A stretch of DNA of 5,690 nucleotides from Bacillota bacterium (GTDB lineage Bacteria; Bacillota; Clostridia; Christensenellales; Borkfalkiaceae): positions 1 through 5,690 of the forward strand of contig QAKE01000093.1 in assembly GCA_003343995.1 (NCBI GenBank). The letters run 5' to 3'. The notes under the pieces are model-generated. The model saw only the letters and a program-made list of their open reading frames with translations, did no database searches and was not told where the DNA came from. The position numbers and the translations under genes are program-made. Position 1 is the stretch's first letter; every line of letters starts with the position of its first letter. This document shows positions 5,283-5,690 of the stretch, one piece after another.

Positions 5283-5690
5283 TCACTTATCTGCAATAGT
5301 ATAGTGTGTATTTCGTGCTTTACCATTTTGTTTTAACAAGTTATTTTTTACCATTTTTCGAATAACTCTGGAAGCTGTAGAAGCACTCACTTCAAGCAGT
5401 TCCATCGCATTGTTTTTTGTAATTACACCATGAATTCTGGTGTATTCCAATATTTTTTCTTCTTCATCACTTATCTTTTTTTTACTAATCGTGGTGAACG
5501 GTGTACCTGATTTTACTTCCAGCATAGGCAACAATCCTCCAATCGAAACAAATTCAATTCGGTCTGCATAAATACTAATAAAGGCACTGGCACTAAAAGA
5601 ATAATCACGATGAACCAGCAAATTCAGCAATGCTTCTCTAACTGCAATTTCAGGATAATCTCTGACATCAACCCGATACAATTTTTCTAT
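5283..5690 (-). CDS. 3' part of an AlbA_2/RecG-like ATPase-type regulator, internally shortened
   Basis: The minus-strand frame is open to the right edge (IEK precedes LYRVDV), so the 5' end is outside the window; TTG 5681 is just an internal Leu codon. YPEIAVREALLNLLVHRDYS and the following ISIYADRIEFVSIGGLLP are the hallmark of the HATPase_c_4 region found in AlbA_2-domain proteins often labelled RecG-like or putative transcriptional regulators. The C-terminal 65 residues form a winged helix-turn-helix (EEEKILEYTRIHGVITKNNA, then ELLEVSASTASRVIRKMVKN). Members I know have about 50-70 residues between these parts, including an SQ.RN segment and an IE.YGTGI box completing the ATP site. Here GGLLPMLE (ending near 5517) runs almost directly into VKSGTPFTTISKKK and the HTH, so an in-frame deletion is likely and ATP binding is doubtful. 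It converges on the GntR gene across the shared terminator and appears unrelated to the sugar operon. Confidence 0.8.
   Translation of the reverse strand: MEKLYRVDVRDYPEIAVREALLNLLVHRDYSFSASAFISIYADRIEFVSIGGLLPMLEVKSGTPFTTISKKKISDEEEKILEYTRIHGVITKNNAMELLEVSASTASRVIRKMVKNNLLKQNGKARNTHYTIADK

Overview
The window is AT-rich, with short intergenic gaps, strong AAAGGAG-type ribosome binding sites and A/T-ending codons. This fits a low-GC Firmicute, most likely a gut clostridium of the Lachnospiraceae type; that placement is inferred from style and protein families only.

Left three quarters (23-4077, minus strand): a tightly packed carbohydrate operon. Reading 5'->3' on the minus strand it encodes an FrlC-like sugar (ketose) epimerase/isomerase, a Cof-type HAD phosphatase, a BtpA/SgcQ-family TIM-barrel protein and an FGGY carbohydrate kinase. 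Gaps are 27, 17 and 15 nt, and the downstream SD sequence overlaps the preceding stop codon at two of the three junctions. No transporter is present, but an SD-like site at the left edge suggests the operon continues out of the window. The gene set points to uptake of a free sugar, epimerisation, ATP-dependent phosphorylation and a further step by the BtpA/SgcQ protein. The substrate cannot be read from the sequence.

Middle (4070-4412): a scar. On the minus strand, upstream of and overlapping the epimerase start, is the last ~41 codons of a second sugar epimerase. Back to back with it, on the plus strand, is only the C-terminal part of a UTRA (GntR/HutC) regulator. Both proteins lost their N-terminal parts at the same place (about 4195-4215), next to a 7-bp direct repeat. 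The simplest reading is one deletion that removed the shared divergent promoter region plus the 5' ends of both genes. The catabolic operon would then lack its native promoter.

Right (4427-5158, plus strand): an intact HutC-type GntR regulator, 14 nt after the UTRA remnant and presumably once co-transcribed with it, followed by a bidirectional intrinsic terminator (5151-5210). From the right edge (5283-5690, minus strand) comes the 3' end of an unrelated AlbA_2/RecG-like ATPase-type regulator, which itself appears to lack a central segment including the YGTGI box.

The window therefore shows a sugar-catabolic cluster in apparent decay or rewiring rather than an obvious new defence or mobile system. 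The main points of interest are the double-truncation scar, the uncharacterised pathway built around BtpA/SgcQ, and the non-ATG start of the epimerase.
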